This document shows positions 1-6,854 of a stretch of DNA of 14,199 nucleotides, piece after piece. The position numbers and the translations under genes are program-made. The notes beneath the pieces are model-generated. The model ran no database searches and was not told where the DNA came from. It was given only the letters and a program-made list of their open reading frames with translations. This stretch comes from an uncultured Pseudomonadota bacterium. Its GTDB lineage: Bacteria > Pseudomonadota > Gammaproteobacteria > Burkholderiales > Nitrosomonadaceae. The stretch's first letter is position 1. The number at the start of each line of letters is the position of its first letter. The stretch lies in NCBI GenBank assembly GCA_903957805.1, contig CAJBQQ010000102.1, positions 1 to 14,199 of the forward strand, given 5' to 3'.

Positions 1-26
1 ACAATGCCGCATTTCAGGCTCATGAT

Positions 27-608
27 TTATTGGGTAATGGGTGGGTTAGTGTGAAGCTTCAGCATAGCGGCTTGGCAGTTATCTTGATTAATCAACGGCC
101 AGACCTCGAGACTGCGGCGGATTGATTCATCTATCAGTGGAGATTCTTCCTTATAGGGCGGCTGCAGAACGTAGTCAGCCACGACACTCTTGTCACCAGG
201 ATGACCGATTCCGATACGTAGCCGCCAGAAGTCCCTGGATGCGAGGTGAGCGGCAATATCTTTCAGCCCATTGTGGCCTCCAAGTCCACCCCCAAGTTTT
301 AGCTTGGATGTTCCGGGGGGCAAGTCCAGGTCATCGTGAGCAACGAGGATCTGTTCAGGCTGGATCTTATAAAAACGACATATTGCAGAGACTGCTTTAC
401 CGCTCGCATTCATGTAGGTTTGTGGGTTAAGCAACCACAGCTCGTCCTCACCTTGGCCGATGCGAGCGCACAGACCATGAAACCGCGCCTCTGACCTTAG
501 TGTTGAGTGAAGTTCCTCTGCCAGACGGCTTACCCACCAGGCCCCAGCATTATGGCGGGTGGCGGCATACTCCTTACCCGGATTACCAAGACCGACGATG
601 AGTTTCAT
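27..608 (-). CDS. pth: Peptidyl-tRNA hydrolase
   Basis: Cytoplasmic enzyme that cleaves the ester bond of peptidyl-tRNAs released early from ribosomes, recycling tRNA. The 193-residue protein matches the usual length (about 194). It opens with the family motif VGLGNPG (Asn9) and carries the catalytic His19 in TRHNAG. Asn67 lies in NPQTYMN, Asp92 in the HDD motif, and Asn113 in GGHNG; these correspond to the conserved active-site residues of the E. coli enzyme. The ATG has no recognisable Shine-Dalgarno sequence in the preceding 15 nt. It lies just downstream of the intrinsic terminator that follows rplY, so it depends on readthrough or on its own promoter. A TGG-TATGCT extended -10-like element lies just before the ATG, but a start from it would fall at or inside the first codons, so I do not call it. 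The rplY-pth pairing is a common proteobacterial arrangement. Confidence 0.97.
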   Translation of the reverse strand: MKLIVGLGNPGKEYAATRHNAGAWWVSRLAEELHSTLRSEARFHGLCARIGQGEDELWLLNPQTYMNASGKAVSAICRFYKIQPEQILVAHDDLDLPPGTSKLKLGGGLGGHNGLKDIAAHLASRDFWRLRIGIGHPGDKSVVADYVLQPPYKEESPLIDESIRRSLEVWPLINQDNCQAAMLKLHTNPPITQ

Positions 609-635
609 CGAGCATACCAGAGTTGCGGTTAACCA

Positions 636-672
636 TTAAAAAACCCGCCGGAACCAGGATGACTCCGGCGGG
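636..672 (-). terminator. Intrinsic terminator after rplY
   Basis: Read on the minus strand, a perfect 9-bp GC-rich stem (CCCGCCGGA pairing with TCCGGCGGG) with an 11-nt loop is followed directly by six T residues. It lies 33 nt beyond the rplY stop and 28 nt before the pth start. It should end most transcripts of the prs-rplY unit before pth. Confidence 0.88.
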
Positions 673-704
673 CCTGCTCAGCGGTTCCCTAGAACCGACG
701 GATG

Positions 705-1391
705 CTATTTCTTCTTGCCGCTATCTTTCTTGTCAGCTTCTTTCGCGTCCGCATCTTTCTTCTGAACGGTCGTCGGGATGTCGGCAGCAGCAACCACGGC
801 AGAGGCCTCCTCGGCAGCTACGGCACGGGGAATAATGATCGTTGCCACAGGCAGATTCTCACCCCGAGTCAATGAAGGAATTTCGACCCCTTTTGGCAGT
901 CCTAGATCGCTCAAGTGTAGCGAATTAATAACGGTCAGATTACTCAGATCCACCGAGATGAATTCAGGCAGATCTTTTGGCAAGCAGGAGATCTCCAGTT
1001 CAGACAGGATGTGACTGACAATACCGCCAGAGACTTTTACACCGGGGGCAATATCGGCATTGATGAAGTGCAGCGGCACCTTCATGTGTATCTTCTTATT
1101 TTGATCAACTCGCTGGAAGTCGATATGCTGTATCTGTAATCTAAATGGATGCATTTGCAGGTCGCGTAATAAGACCTGCTCCTTCTTCCCATCCAGATCG
1201 AGAGATAGGATGGATGCATGGAACGCTTCTAGCTTGAGTTTGTGATACAGATTATTGTGATCTAACTCGATAGATTGCGCCTGAGTCTCTCCGCCATAAA
1301 TGATCCCCGGAACCTTACCGGAACCACGGAGGCGGCGGCTCGCACCCTTGCCTTGTAACACGCGCTTATTGGCGCTAATTTCGATTTGCAT
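705..1391 (-). CDS. rplY: 50S ribosomal protein L25, long Ctc form
   Basis: 5S rRNA-binding ribosomal protein of the general-stress (Ctc/TL5) type. Residues 1-90 form the L25 5S-binding domain, with the typical basic start (ANKR, GKGASRRLR, KVPGIIYGG). Residues 95-190 form the beta-rich C-terminal domain of long L25 proteins (APGVKVSGGIVSHIL, LPEFISVDLSNL). The last 40 residues are a low-complexity Ala/Glu then Lys/Asp-rich tail ending in KKK, probably disordered. At 228 residues it fits the long form and is about 130 residues longer than E. coli L25. A good ribosome site (GGAGAAG on the minus strand) lies about 4-8 nt before the ATG. It is 73 nt downstream of prs, with a hairpin in the leader at 1410-1433 that could affect initiation. 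Confidence 0.95.
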   Translation of the reverse strand: MQIEISANKRVLQGKGASRRLRGSGKVPGIIYGGETQAQSIELDHNNLYHKLKLEAFHASILSLDLDGKKEQVLLRDLQMHPFRLQIQHIDFQRVDQNKKIHMKVPLHFINADIAPGVKVSGGIVSHILSELEISCLPKDLPEFISVDLSNLTVINSLHLSDLGLPKGVEIPSLTRGENLPVATIIIPRAVAAEEASAVVAAADIPTTVQKKDADAKEADKKDSGKKK

Positions 1392-1409
1392 TTTACTTCT
1401 CCAAGATAA

Positions 1410-1433
1410 GGATCATCCGCGACCAGATGATCC
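1410..1433 (-). promoter_or_regulatory. Perfect 8-bp inverted repeat in the rplY leader
   Basis: GGATCATC and GATGATCC form a perfect 8-bp stem with an 8-nt loop, ending 18 nt before the rplY ATG and close to its ribosome site. No T tract follows, so it does not look like a terminator. It could be a leader structure that modulates rplY translation. The half-site GATCATCTGG also occurs in the prs leader. A role is inference only. Confidence 0.4.
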
Positions 1434-1440
1434 GACTACA

Positions 1441-1460
1441 AAAGGGCGCATAACACGCCC
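1441..1460 (-). terminator. Possible weak terminator after prs
   Basis: On the minus strand GGGCG and CGCCC pair across a 7-nt loop, which can be extended by two G-T wobbles, and are followed by TTTTG. It lies 4 nt after the prs stop. The stem is short and the T run is only four bases, so it probably attenuates rather than stops transcription into rplY. Confidence 0.4.
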
Positions 1461-1464
1461 AACC

Positions 1465-2415
1465 CTATTCCATGAATAGTGAACTCACTGAATCCTCGTT
1501 ACTGATTCGTAACACTGTCTCTGCCAATAGACTGGCAACACTCAACTGAAAGATACGGTCGCAGGCCTTGGCATCCTCACGAAGGGGGATGGTATCCGTG
1601 ACCACTAACTTATCCAGCGCTGAGCTCTGAATCCGTTCCACTGCATTACCCGACAGAACGGCATGCGTACAATAGGCCATTACGCTCGATGCGCCTTGTT
1701 CTTTCAGTGCCCTGGCAGCCTCACACAAGGTATTGGCGGTATCGACCATGTCGTCCATGATGACGCAATTACGACCCTTAACCTCGCCGATGATGTTCAT
1801 CACTTTAGCCACATTGGGCTTCGGTCGGCGCTTGTCAATGATCGCCAGATCACATTCTAAACGCTTTGCCATTTGCCTTGCCCGTACCACACCGCCGACA
1901 TCGGGAGAGACCACGACCAGGTTTTGGTAATTACTTTTCCATAAGTCACCCAGCAGTATCGGCATGCTATAGATATTGTCCACAGGGATATCGAAGAACC
2001 CTTGGATCTGATCTGCATGCAAGTCCATCGTCAGTATCCGGTCAACGCCGACTGTGGCCAGCATATTAGCAACGACCTTGGCTGTGATCGGGACCCTTGC
2101 GGAACGTGGCCTTCTGTCTTGGCGGGCATAGCCGAAATAAGGTATTGCAGCAGTGACACGTCCAGCAGAGGCCCGTTTCAGCGCATCCACCAGTACCAGT
2201 AACTCCATCAGGGTGTCGTTGGTGGGAGCACAGGTCGACTGCAATATAAATACGTCCTTGCCGCGAACATTCTCCAGAATCTCAACCATGATCTCGCCGT
2301 CGCTGAAACGGCCTACGGTTGCCCGTCCCAGATGGATATTGAGATGTCGCACAACATCCTGAGCCAGCTTCGGATTGGCATTGCCAGTGAAGACCATCAA
2401 GCTATCGTAGGCCAT
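1465..2415 (-). CDS. prs: Ribose-phosphate pyrophosphokinase (PRPP synthetase)
   Basis: Makes 5-phosphoribosyl-1-pyrophosphate from ribose-5-phosphate and ATP, feeding purine, pyrimidine, NAD, histidine and tryptophan synthesis in the cytosol. It has 316 residues, the normal length for class I enzymes. Visible landmarks are GRFSDGE (35-41), the ATP-binding FGYARQDRR (94-102) and metal-binding His133 in DLHADQ. The flexible-loop region has DKRRPKPN (194-201) with Lys195, and the PRPP-binding loop is DDMVDTANT (221-229). The loop has Asn where many homologues have Gly (DTAGT or DTGGT); I recall the same form in other betaproteobacteria. The chosen ATG gives the N-terminus MAYDSLMVFTGN typical of beta homologues, although the ribosome site is weak. 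An in-frame ATG at codon 7 is possible but has no better site. It follows tRNA-Gln on the same strand and is probably cotranscribed with ispE. Confidence 0.97.
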   Translation of the reverse strand: MAYDSLMVFTGNANPKLAQDVVRHLNIHLGRATVGRFSDGEIMVEILENVRGKDVFILQSTCAPTNDTLMELLVLVDALKRASAGRVTAAIPYFGYARQDRRPRSARVPITAKVVANMLATVGVDRILTMDLHADQIQGFFDIPVDNIYSMPILLGDLWKSNYQNLVVVSPDVGGVVRARQMAKRLECDLAIIDKRRPKPNVAKVMNIIGEVKGRNCVIMDDMVDTANTLCEAARALKEQGASSVMAYCTHAVLSGNAVERIQSSALDKLVVTDTIPLREDAKACDRIFQLSVASLLAETVLRISNEDSVSSLFME

Positions 2416-2480
2416 GGCTAGAGATGGAGACTAGAGACGTGGATAAAGGACACAACTTACTCCTGATCAAACCGGATCTG

Positions 2481-2490
2481 CCAGATGATC
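2481..2490 (-). promoter_or_regulatory. GATCATCTGG motif in the prs leader, shared with the rplY leader
   Basis: The 10-mer GATCATCTGG (minus strand) in the 105-nt gap between the tRNA-Gln 3' end and prs is identical to the one at 1423-1432 in the rplY leader. In both places a partly complementary GATC-containing segment follows within about 15 nt (CAGATCCGG here, GATGATCC at rplY). A shared regulatory role is a guess. Confidence 0.25.
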
Positions 2491-2520
2491 GTGGCGGTCT
2501 TGGGTTCTAACATCTGAAAT

Positions 2521-2595
2521 TGGCTGGGGAGGTAGGGATCGAACCTACGAATGCCGGAATCAAAATCCGGTGCCTTACCACTTGGCGACTCCCCA
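2521..2595 (-). tRNA. tRNA-Gln (UUG)
   Basis: The minus strand folds into a complete cloverleaf. The acceptor stem is TGGGGAG/CTCCCCA and the D stem is GCC/GGC. The anticodon stem CCGGA/TCCGG holds the loop TTTTGAT, giving anticodon TTG. The variable loop is CATTC, and the T stem GTAGG/CCTAC holds loop TTCGATC. The discriminator is G, and CCA is encoded. The gene begins 3 nt after the ispE stop codon and is followed 105 nt later by prs, so it is probably cut from an ispE-prs polycistronic transcript. UUG reads CAA and, by wobble, CAG. Confidence 0.98.
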
Positions 2596-2598
2596 AAA

Positions 2599-3447
2599 TT
2601 ATTGTTCCGCAAAATCATACATGGGATGACGATCCAGTCCCCGAGCTACAATTCCTTGCATATCGACGGGAAGCTGTGTCAATGCTTCTTGTGCCTGTGC
2701 CTCGCTAGCGAACTCAGCAAACACGCACGCACCTGAACCTGTCATTGCCGCCATCGTAGCGTTGTTAAGCTGCCTGAGCCACTGCAGATGCTTCGCAACT
2801 TCAGGATATGCTCGGCACACCACCAGCTCCAGATCGTTATGTCCCTGAGCGATGGAAAAGGGCGGTATTTTGATGGGAATCGTGTTTCGTGTCAATTCGT
2901 TACTGGCAAAGACCTGGGCCGTTGGTACCTGTACCGGTGGGGTGAGGACAAGGTACCAGGCTGATGGTAGCTTGATGGGGGTGAGTTTCTCGCCGACCCC
3001 TTCGGCAAAGGCATTCTCGCCAAAAATGAATACCGGCACATCTGCTCCCAACCGGAGTCCAAGCTCCATCAGGCGGGCTCGTGTCCAGCCGAGTCCCCAT
3101 AATCGGTTGAGCGCGAGTAAAGTAGTGGCCGCATCCGAGCTTCCGCCGCCCAGCCCTCCGCCCATCGGGATATGTTTCTCCAGAGAGATATCAACCCCAA
3201 AAGAGGTATTACTTTCCTGCTGTAATAGCTTAGCAGCCCTGACGCACAGGTTGCTCTCATCAGGTACGCCGGGGGTGGGCGTATGCAGCTTTACCGTACC
3301 ATTCTCTTGCAATGTGAAGCTTAGCGTATCAGAGAAATCAAGGAATCGAAAAACGGTCTGTAGCAGGTGATAACCGTCCGTCCTACGTCCTACTACATGT
3401 AGAAAAAGATTGATCTTGGCGGGTGCGGGGTAAGTAAGCATATTCAT
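2599..3447 (-). CDS. ispE: 4-diphosphocytidyl-2-C-methyl-D-erythritol kinase
   Basis: ATP-dependent kinase of the MEP isoprenoid pathway, phosphorylating the 2-OH of CDP-methylerythritol in the cytosol. The 282 residues match the family (E. coli 283). GHMP-kinase features are clear: the N-terminal PAPAKINLFL with Lys11, and DGYHLLQT. The ATP-binding glycine motif is PMGGGLGGGSSDAA (94-107), and GADVPVF has the catalytic Asp137. The C-terminal motif is MTGSGACVFAEF. The first ATG and an in-frame ATG two codons later (MLTYPAPAK) are equally possible, and neither has a clear ribosome site. It lies 18 nt downstream of lolB and immediately upstream of tRNA-Gln, the usual betaproteobacterial order. 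Confidence 0.97.
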   Translation of the reverse strand: MNMLTYPAPAKINLFLHVVGRRTDGYHLLQTVFRFLDFSDTLSFTLQENGTVKLHTPTPGVPDESNLCVRAAKLLQQESNTSFGVDISLEKHIPMGGGLGGGSSDAATTLLALNRLWGLGWTRARLMELGLRLGADVPVFIFGENAFAEGVGEKLTPIKLPSAWYLVLTPPVQVPTAQVFASNELTRNTIPIKIPPFSIAQGHNDLELVVCRAYPEVAKHLQWLRQLNNATMAAMTGSGACVFAEFASEAQAQEALTQLPVDMQGIVARGLDRHPMYDFAEQ

Positions 3448-3465
3448 CAGAATTGAATGGGTGTG

Positions 3466-4119
3466 TTAGTCGGTCTTCCACTGATCGATGACCAGTCTTA
3501 TCCGAAGATCGCCACGGTTGAGCATCAGCACCTTGGGGCGTTCAATTTGAAATTGCCCTGATGGAAAGTAACTCGCGTAAGCAATCTCCCAGCCGTCCTG
3601 CCGGATAGTGACAACTCGTCCATCACTGTCCCGGTCCAGTGAGGCAGCCGTCGTAGGGGAGTTCATGCTCTGTATCCAGTATTGCAACCCCTCGAGTGGT
3701 AGATACCAACCTAAAACTTGTTCGGTTAAATGCTCCATACTGGCAGCGTGATAGACCTTTTTCTCTGAGGTGGTGAGGCTAACACCTCCAGCGCCGGACT
3801 GAATCTGCGCCACCACCTGACCTAAGGGGGACAAGAGTAGGATCTCGTCGCCCATATCTGTGTGCTGCCAGTGAATGCCGCCAGAGAAGCCCTGCCTTTC
3901 GTCTCTCACCGAGACCCTGCCGATTAGCCCAAAATTAGCGGGTCTTGCGCCATCCTTAATAATTGAGGACTCAATAAGAGAGGTATTGATGACAGCATTC
4001 TTGTTGTTGAGAGCAGCGCAACTAACCAAGAATGGGAAGAGAAAAAGAATCATCCCATATCGATTAGCAGGTGAGGGACTCTCGCAACGAGCCCCCTCTC
4101 CACCGCAATAACTCGTCAC
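3466..4119 (-). CDS. lolB: Outer-membrane lipoprotein insertion protein LolB
   Basis: Receives lipoproteins from the periplasmic carrier LolA and inserts them into the outer membrane; it is itself an outer-membrane lipoprotein. A hydrophobic segment ends in the lipobox LVSC, with the lipidated Cys at residue 34 from the GTG start. LolB-like features follow: LLLSPLGQVVAQIQ, WYLPLEGLQYWIQ, GWEIAYASY and the terminal LRIRLVIDQWK. The longest start is a GTG overlapping the upstream TPR gene stop (GTGA), which implies translational coupling. An in-frame ATG at 4053 would leave only 11 residues before the Cys with no positive charge, a poor signal peptide. The GTG start supplies Arg11 and Arg20 but makes the n-region long and adds two extra cysteines. 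The start is therefore unsettled. Identification rests on motifs and context, since LolB sequences diverge widely. Confidence 0.9.
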   Translation of the reverse strand: MTSYCGGEGARCESPSPANRYGMILFLFPFLVSCAALNNKNAVINTSLIESSIIKDGARPANFGLIGRVSVRDERQGFSGGIHWQHTDMGDEILLLSPLGQVVAQIQSGAGGVSLTTSEKKVYHAASMEHLTEQVLGWYLPLEGLQYWIQSMNSPTTAASLDRDSDGRVVTIRQDGWEIAYASYFPSGQFQIERPKVLMLNRGDLRIRLVIDQWKTD

Positions 4120-5828
4120 TGGGGTATGAACTTCTTAATGGTCTTAAGTAGCGCCTCGTTGTTAGGCCCGCTTTTAAGCGCGGAATTCCAGATCTCCCGC
4201 GCTTCATCTTTTAAATCCTGTGCCCACAAGACCTCGCCCAGATGGGCTCCAATTTCAGGATCTGGATAGATCGTGAATGCCCGTCTCAGGTAGTCAGTCC
4301 CTTGGTTAAGATCGCCCATGCGGTAATGTACCCATCCCAAGCTGTCCATTATGTAGGGGTCATTGGGAGAGAGTGTGCTCGCCCTCTCGATCAGTTCCAG
4401 TGCCTCTATCAAACGTCGGTTATGTTCTACAAAGCTGTATCCGAGGGCATTATAAGCGTGCGCATGATCGGGCTTCAGTTGAATTAGTTTCCGCAGGCCA
4501 CGCTCCAGTATCTCGGGCTTGCCGATCTTGTCCGCTGCTAGGGCATGGTCATAAAGTAGCTCAGGATAGTTGGGCAGCTTTTCCAAGCCACGACTGAGAA
4601 CAGAGAATACCTCCTGATCAGCGCCTGCCTCGCGAAGCAACTGCGCCTCTGCAATTATCAGCTGAGCTGCTTGCTGATCACTCGTGGAGGGAAGTTGCTG
4701 CAAGTGTTGGCGGGCTTCGGTAATCTTACCCTGCTTCGCCAGCAGCACGGCATACCTAATTTGCGATGGAAGATACTGATTGCCACTGGTTACAGAGAGA
4801 TACCATTTCATCGCTGCTTCAGTTTGCTGAGTCTTCTCATAAATTCCCGCCAAGTAGAAGCGGACCACCCCCGGCTCTCTATAATCTAACTCTAGAACCC
4901 TCTTGAAATTCACTTCCGCTGCATCGTAATCACGCAACTCCATCGACAGAAGGCCCACCGCCAGGATGATGTCAGCATTAGCCGGGTTCTCCATCAGCAA
5001 TTTTTGGAACTGTTCTCGCGCCTGGAGATAATGTTTTTCTGCCGTCAATAAACGGGCATAGGCAACGCGCGTATCGTTGTACTTAGGATAGCTATCGAGA
5101 TACTCTTTATAAAATTCAATGGCTGCGCTGCCAGAGGCGCGTTGTAATATCCGACCCAGATAGATCGCCGCTGTCTCCCAATTCGGACGCAATGCTAGGG
5201 CCTGTTTCATTTCTGCCAATGCAGTATCGAACTGGTTGGCAAACCACGCTGCTTGGGAGATGGCGAAGTGGGCCTCCGGCAGATCAGGATAGGGCTTGGA
5301 GAGATGTTGTACCAGTTCAAGTATCGCAGGCTTATCGGTGCTACGGGCGAGGAGGCCGTTCAGTTGCATAAATGCCTCGTGAATACCGTTTCCCTCAGAG
5401 GCCAGTAGCCTCTCCAGATGAGGGCGAGCCTCGTCCAACCTGTCTACACTAACGAGTAGCGCGGCAGTCGTCTGACGGGCGTTCATTGCATTTGGATCAA
5501 GTTCCACCCAGAGCGCAGCCGTTTCAAGTGCCGGTGCTGGCTGACGAGAGTGCAGTGCCACCTCGGTTGCGCGTTGAGCTATGCGCGGGTCACGTGTGCT
5601 CCTTGCAAGTCTGAGATAGATCCCGGTAGCGATCTCTGATTCGCCGCGTTGCAGCGCTGTTTCTCCTAGTAAAAAGTCGAACAGCATGGGTTCGGTCAAT
5701 CGCTGCACGGGCAATTTTAATTGCCCAGCCTTGGCCTGCTCTGATGACTCGCCTCCAGTCCTAGACGGAATCTGTACACAGGCGACAAGGCTGAGCGGCA
5801 GCAGCACGCCAAGAATTTTAAGATTCAT
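4116..5828 (-). CDS. TPR-repeat outer-membrane lipoprotein of unknown role
   Basis: A 570-residue protein built almost wholly of tetratricopeptide repeats. I start it at the ATG at 5828 rather than 66 nt further upstream. That start gives a classic lipoprotein signal (MNLKILGVLLPLSLVAC, lipobox LVAC), and a candidate promoter lies between the two starts. The residue after the Cys is Val, not Asp, consistent with outer-membrane sorting. Helix-turn-helix repeats are visible throughout the rest. Examples are the FKRVLELDYREPGVVRFYLA region and the C-terminal repeats YNALGYSFVEHNRRLIEALE, DSLGWVHYRMGDLNQGTDYL and GAHLGEVLWAQDLKDEAREI. No catalytic domain is seen, so it is probably a periplasm-facing protein-protein scaffold. 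It overlaps lolB by 4 nt, and this pairing is common in betaproteobacteria. That hints at a link to envelope assembly, but no specific function can be assigned. Confidence 0.92.
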   Translation of the reverse strand: MNLKILGVLLPLSLVACVQIPSRTGGESSEQAKAGQLKLPVQRLTEPMLFDFLLGETALQRGESEIATGIYLRLARSTRDPRIAQRATEVALHSRQPAPALETAALWVELDPNAMNARQTTAALLVSVDRLDEARPHLERLLASEGNGIHEAFMQLNGLLARSTDKPAILELVQHLSKPYPDLPEAHFAISQAAWFANQFDTALAEMKQALALRPNWETAAIYLGRILQRASGSAAIEFYKEYLDSYPKYNDTRVAYARLLTAEKHYLQAREQFQKLLMENPANADIILAVGLLSMELRDYDAAEVNFKRVLELDYREPGVVRFYLAGIYEKTQQTEAAMKWYLSVTSGNQYLPSQIRYAVLLAKQGKITEARQHLQQLPSTSDQQAAQLIIAEAQLLREAGADQEVFSVLSRGLEKLPNYPELLYDHALAADKIGKPEILERGLRKLIQLKPDHAHAYNALGYSFVEHNRRLIEALELIERASTLSPNDPYIMDSLGWVHYRMGDLNQGTDYLRRAFTIYPDPEIGAHLGEVLWAQDLKDEAREIWNSALKSGPNNEALLKTIKKFIPQ

Positions 5829-5894
5829 GGAAAAATCCAGACAGGGTTCAAAAATAAGGCTATAAAGGGCGGGACAAGCTTCAATACATCTCAC

Positions 5895-5923
5895 ATATTA
5901 GGTATATTTCATGCTTATCACAA
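5895..5923 (-). promoter_or_regulatory. Candidate promoter for the TPR-lolB-ispE run
   Basis: On the minus strand TTGTGA (4 of 6 matches to the -35 consensus) and TAATAT (4 of 6 to the -10) are separated by exactly 17 nt. Transcription would start near 5888, giving a leader of about 60 nt before the ATG at 5828. It would make the longer ORF start at 5894 untranslatable. Confidence 0.4.
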
Positions 5924-6015
5924 GTAGACATTGAGAGCGGATCTGAATGATTGCAAAAGACCGCTAGGCTCGGTGCGGACGCCATTATCAATTTAGAGCG
6001 TGGGTGACCTGCTGT

Positions 6016-6043
6016 TTGATAGCTGAAAGCAGACGTAAACAAT
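6016..6043 (+). promoter_or_regulatory. Candidate promoter for the Gld-like operon
   Basis: TTGATA (5 of 6 to the -35 consensus) and AACAAT (4 of 6 to the -10) are separated by 16 nt in the divergent gap. The predicted start near 6050 leaves a leader of about 43 nt that contains the strong ribosome site GGAAGGG at 6081-6087. Confidence 0.35.
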
Positions 6044-6092
6044 CAAATGACGTGGTAGTTGTTCAAGAATCGCGATCCATGGAAGGGCCCTC

Positions 6093-6854
6093 ATGAATGA
6101 ACAAACGGTTTCCACTACCATCCTGGCCCAAGGTCTTTGTCGAGACTTTGGCAATCGCGCCGCAGTATGCGAAGTCAATCTGGAATTGAGGCGTGGTGAA
6201 GTACTGGGATTCCTTGGGCCCAATGGTGCGGGCAAGACGACCACGATGCGTATGCTCACCGGCAATCTTGCCCCTAGCGCCGGTAGCGTGACAATCTGCG
6301 GCATTGATATGCTGGATAGGCCGCGCGATGCTAAATCGCGAATCGGTTATCTACCAGAGATACCACCGCTCTATCGCGAACTGAGAGTGGACGAGTACCT
6401 TTTACTTGCTGCCAAGCTACACCGGGTGGACAGTGCTATCCTGCATCCAGCATTGGTTAAAACTAAGCAGCGGTGTGGGCTGAGTGATGTAGGAAGGCAG
6501 TTAATCGGTTTATTGTCGAAGGGTTATCAGCAACGGGTCGGTATCGCTCAGGCGATCATACATAATCCGGATGTGGTTATTCTTGATGAGCCGACAGCAG
6601 GGCTGGACCCCAATCAAATGCGCGAAATCCGTGCCCTTATACGCGAGCTTGGTGCAGAGCACAGCGTGATTCTCTCCACACACATCCTGTCGGAAGTTGA
6701 AACTGTGTGTGACCGAGTGCAGATCATGCACCGGGGGAGGATGGTCTTCAATGATTCTATCGATGGATTGAAACAAAAAAAGACTAATCTGGAAGAGATG
6801 TTCTCACAGCTCACCTTGAGTGAGGAAAGTCCCGGAGATATTCAAGCCTCATGA
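6093..6854 (+). CDS. Gld-type ABC transporter ATP-binding protein
   Basis: ATPase subunit that would power the ABC-2 permease encoded next to it, on the cytoplasmic face of the inner membrane. All nucleotide-binding motifs are intact over 253 residues. Walker A is GPNGAGKTT (42-50), the signature is LSKGYQQRVG (141-150), Walker B is VVILDEP (161-167) with catalytic Glu166, the D-loop is AGLDP, and the H-loop is His197 in STH. The Q-loop reads YLPE, with Glu in place of Gln, as in the GldA / ABC-2 export subfamily. A strong ribosome site (GGAAGGG) sits 5 nt before the ATG. The stop overlaps the permease start by 4 nt (ATGA), so the two are translationally coupled. The substrate is unknown. Similarity to GldA of gliding bacteroidetes is by family only and is not evidence for gliding. 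Confidence 0.95.
   Translation: MNEQTVSTTILAQGLCRDFGNRAAVCEVNLELRRGEVLGFLGPNGAGKTTTMRMLTGNLAPSAGSVTICGIDMLDRPRDAKSRIGYLPEIPPLYRELRVDEYLLLAAKLHRVDSAILHPALVKTKQRCGLSDVGRQLIGLLSKGYQQRVGIAQAIIHNPDVVILDEPTAGLDPNQMREIRALIRELGAEHSVILSTHILSEVETVCDRVQIMHRGRMVFNDSIDGLKQKKTNLEEMFSQLTLSEESPGDIQAS

Noticed and set aside
1726..1752. Asn in place of Gly in the Prs PRPP loop (DTANT)
   Set aside because: At first it looked like a damaged active site, but to my knowledge the same form occurs in other betaproteobacterial Prs proteins and all other motifs are intact.
2852..3370. A 172-codon plus-strand ORF opposite ispE
   Set aside because: It is fully antisense to a strongly conserved kinase gene, has low-complexity composition (Pro/Ser-rich) and no recognisable domain; it is best explained as a shadow of ispE codon use.
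5829..5894. Upstream start of the TPR lipoprotein adding 22 residues
   Set aside because: The extension places a non-signal-like segment before a classic lipoprotein signal peptide, and the start would be upstream of the predicted transcription start.
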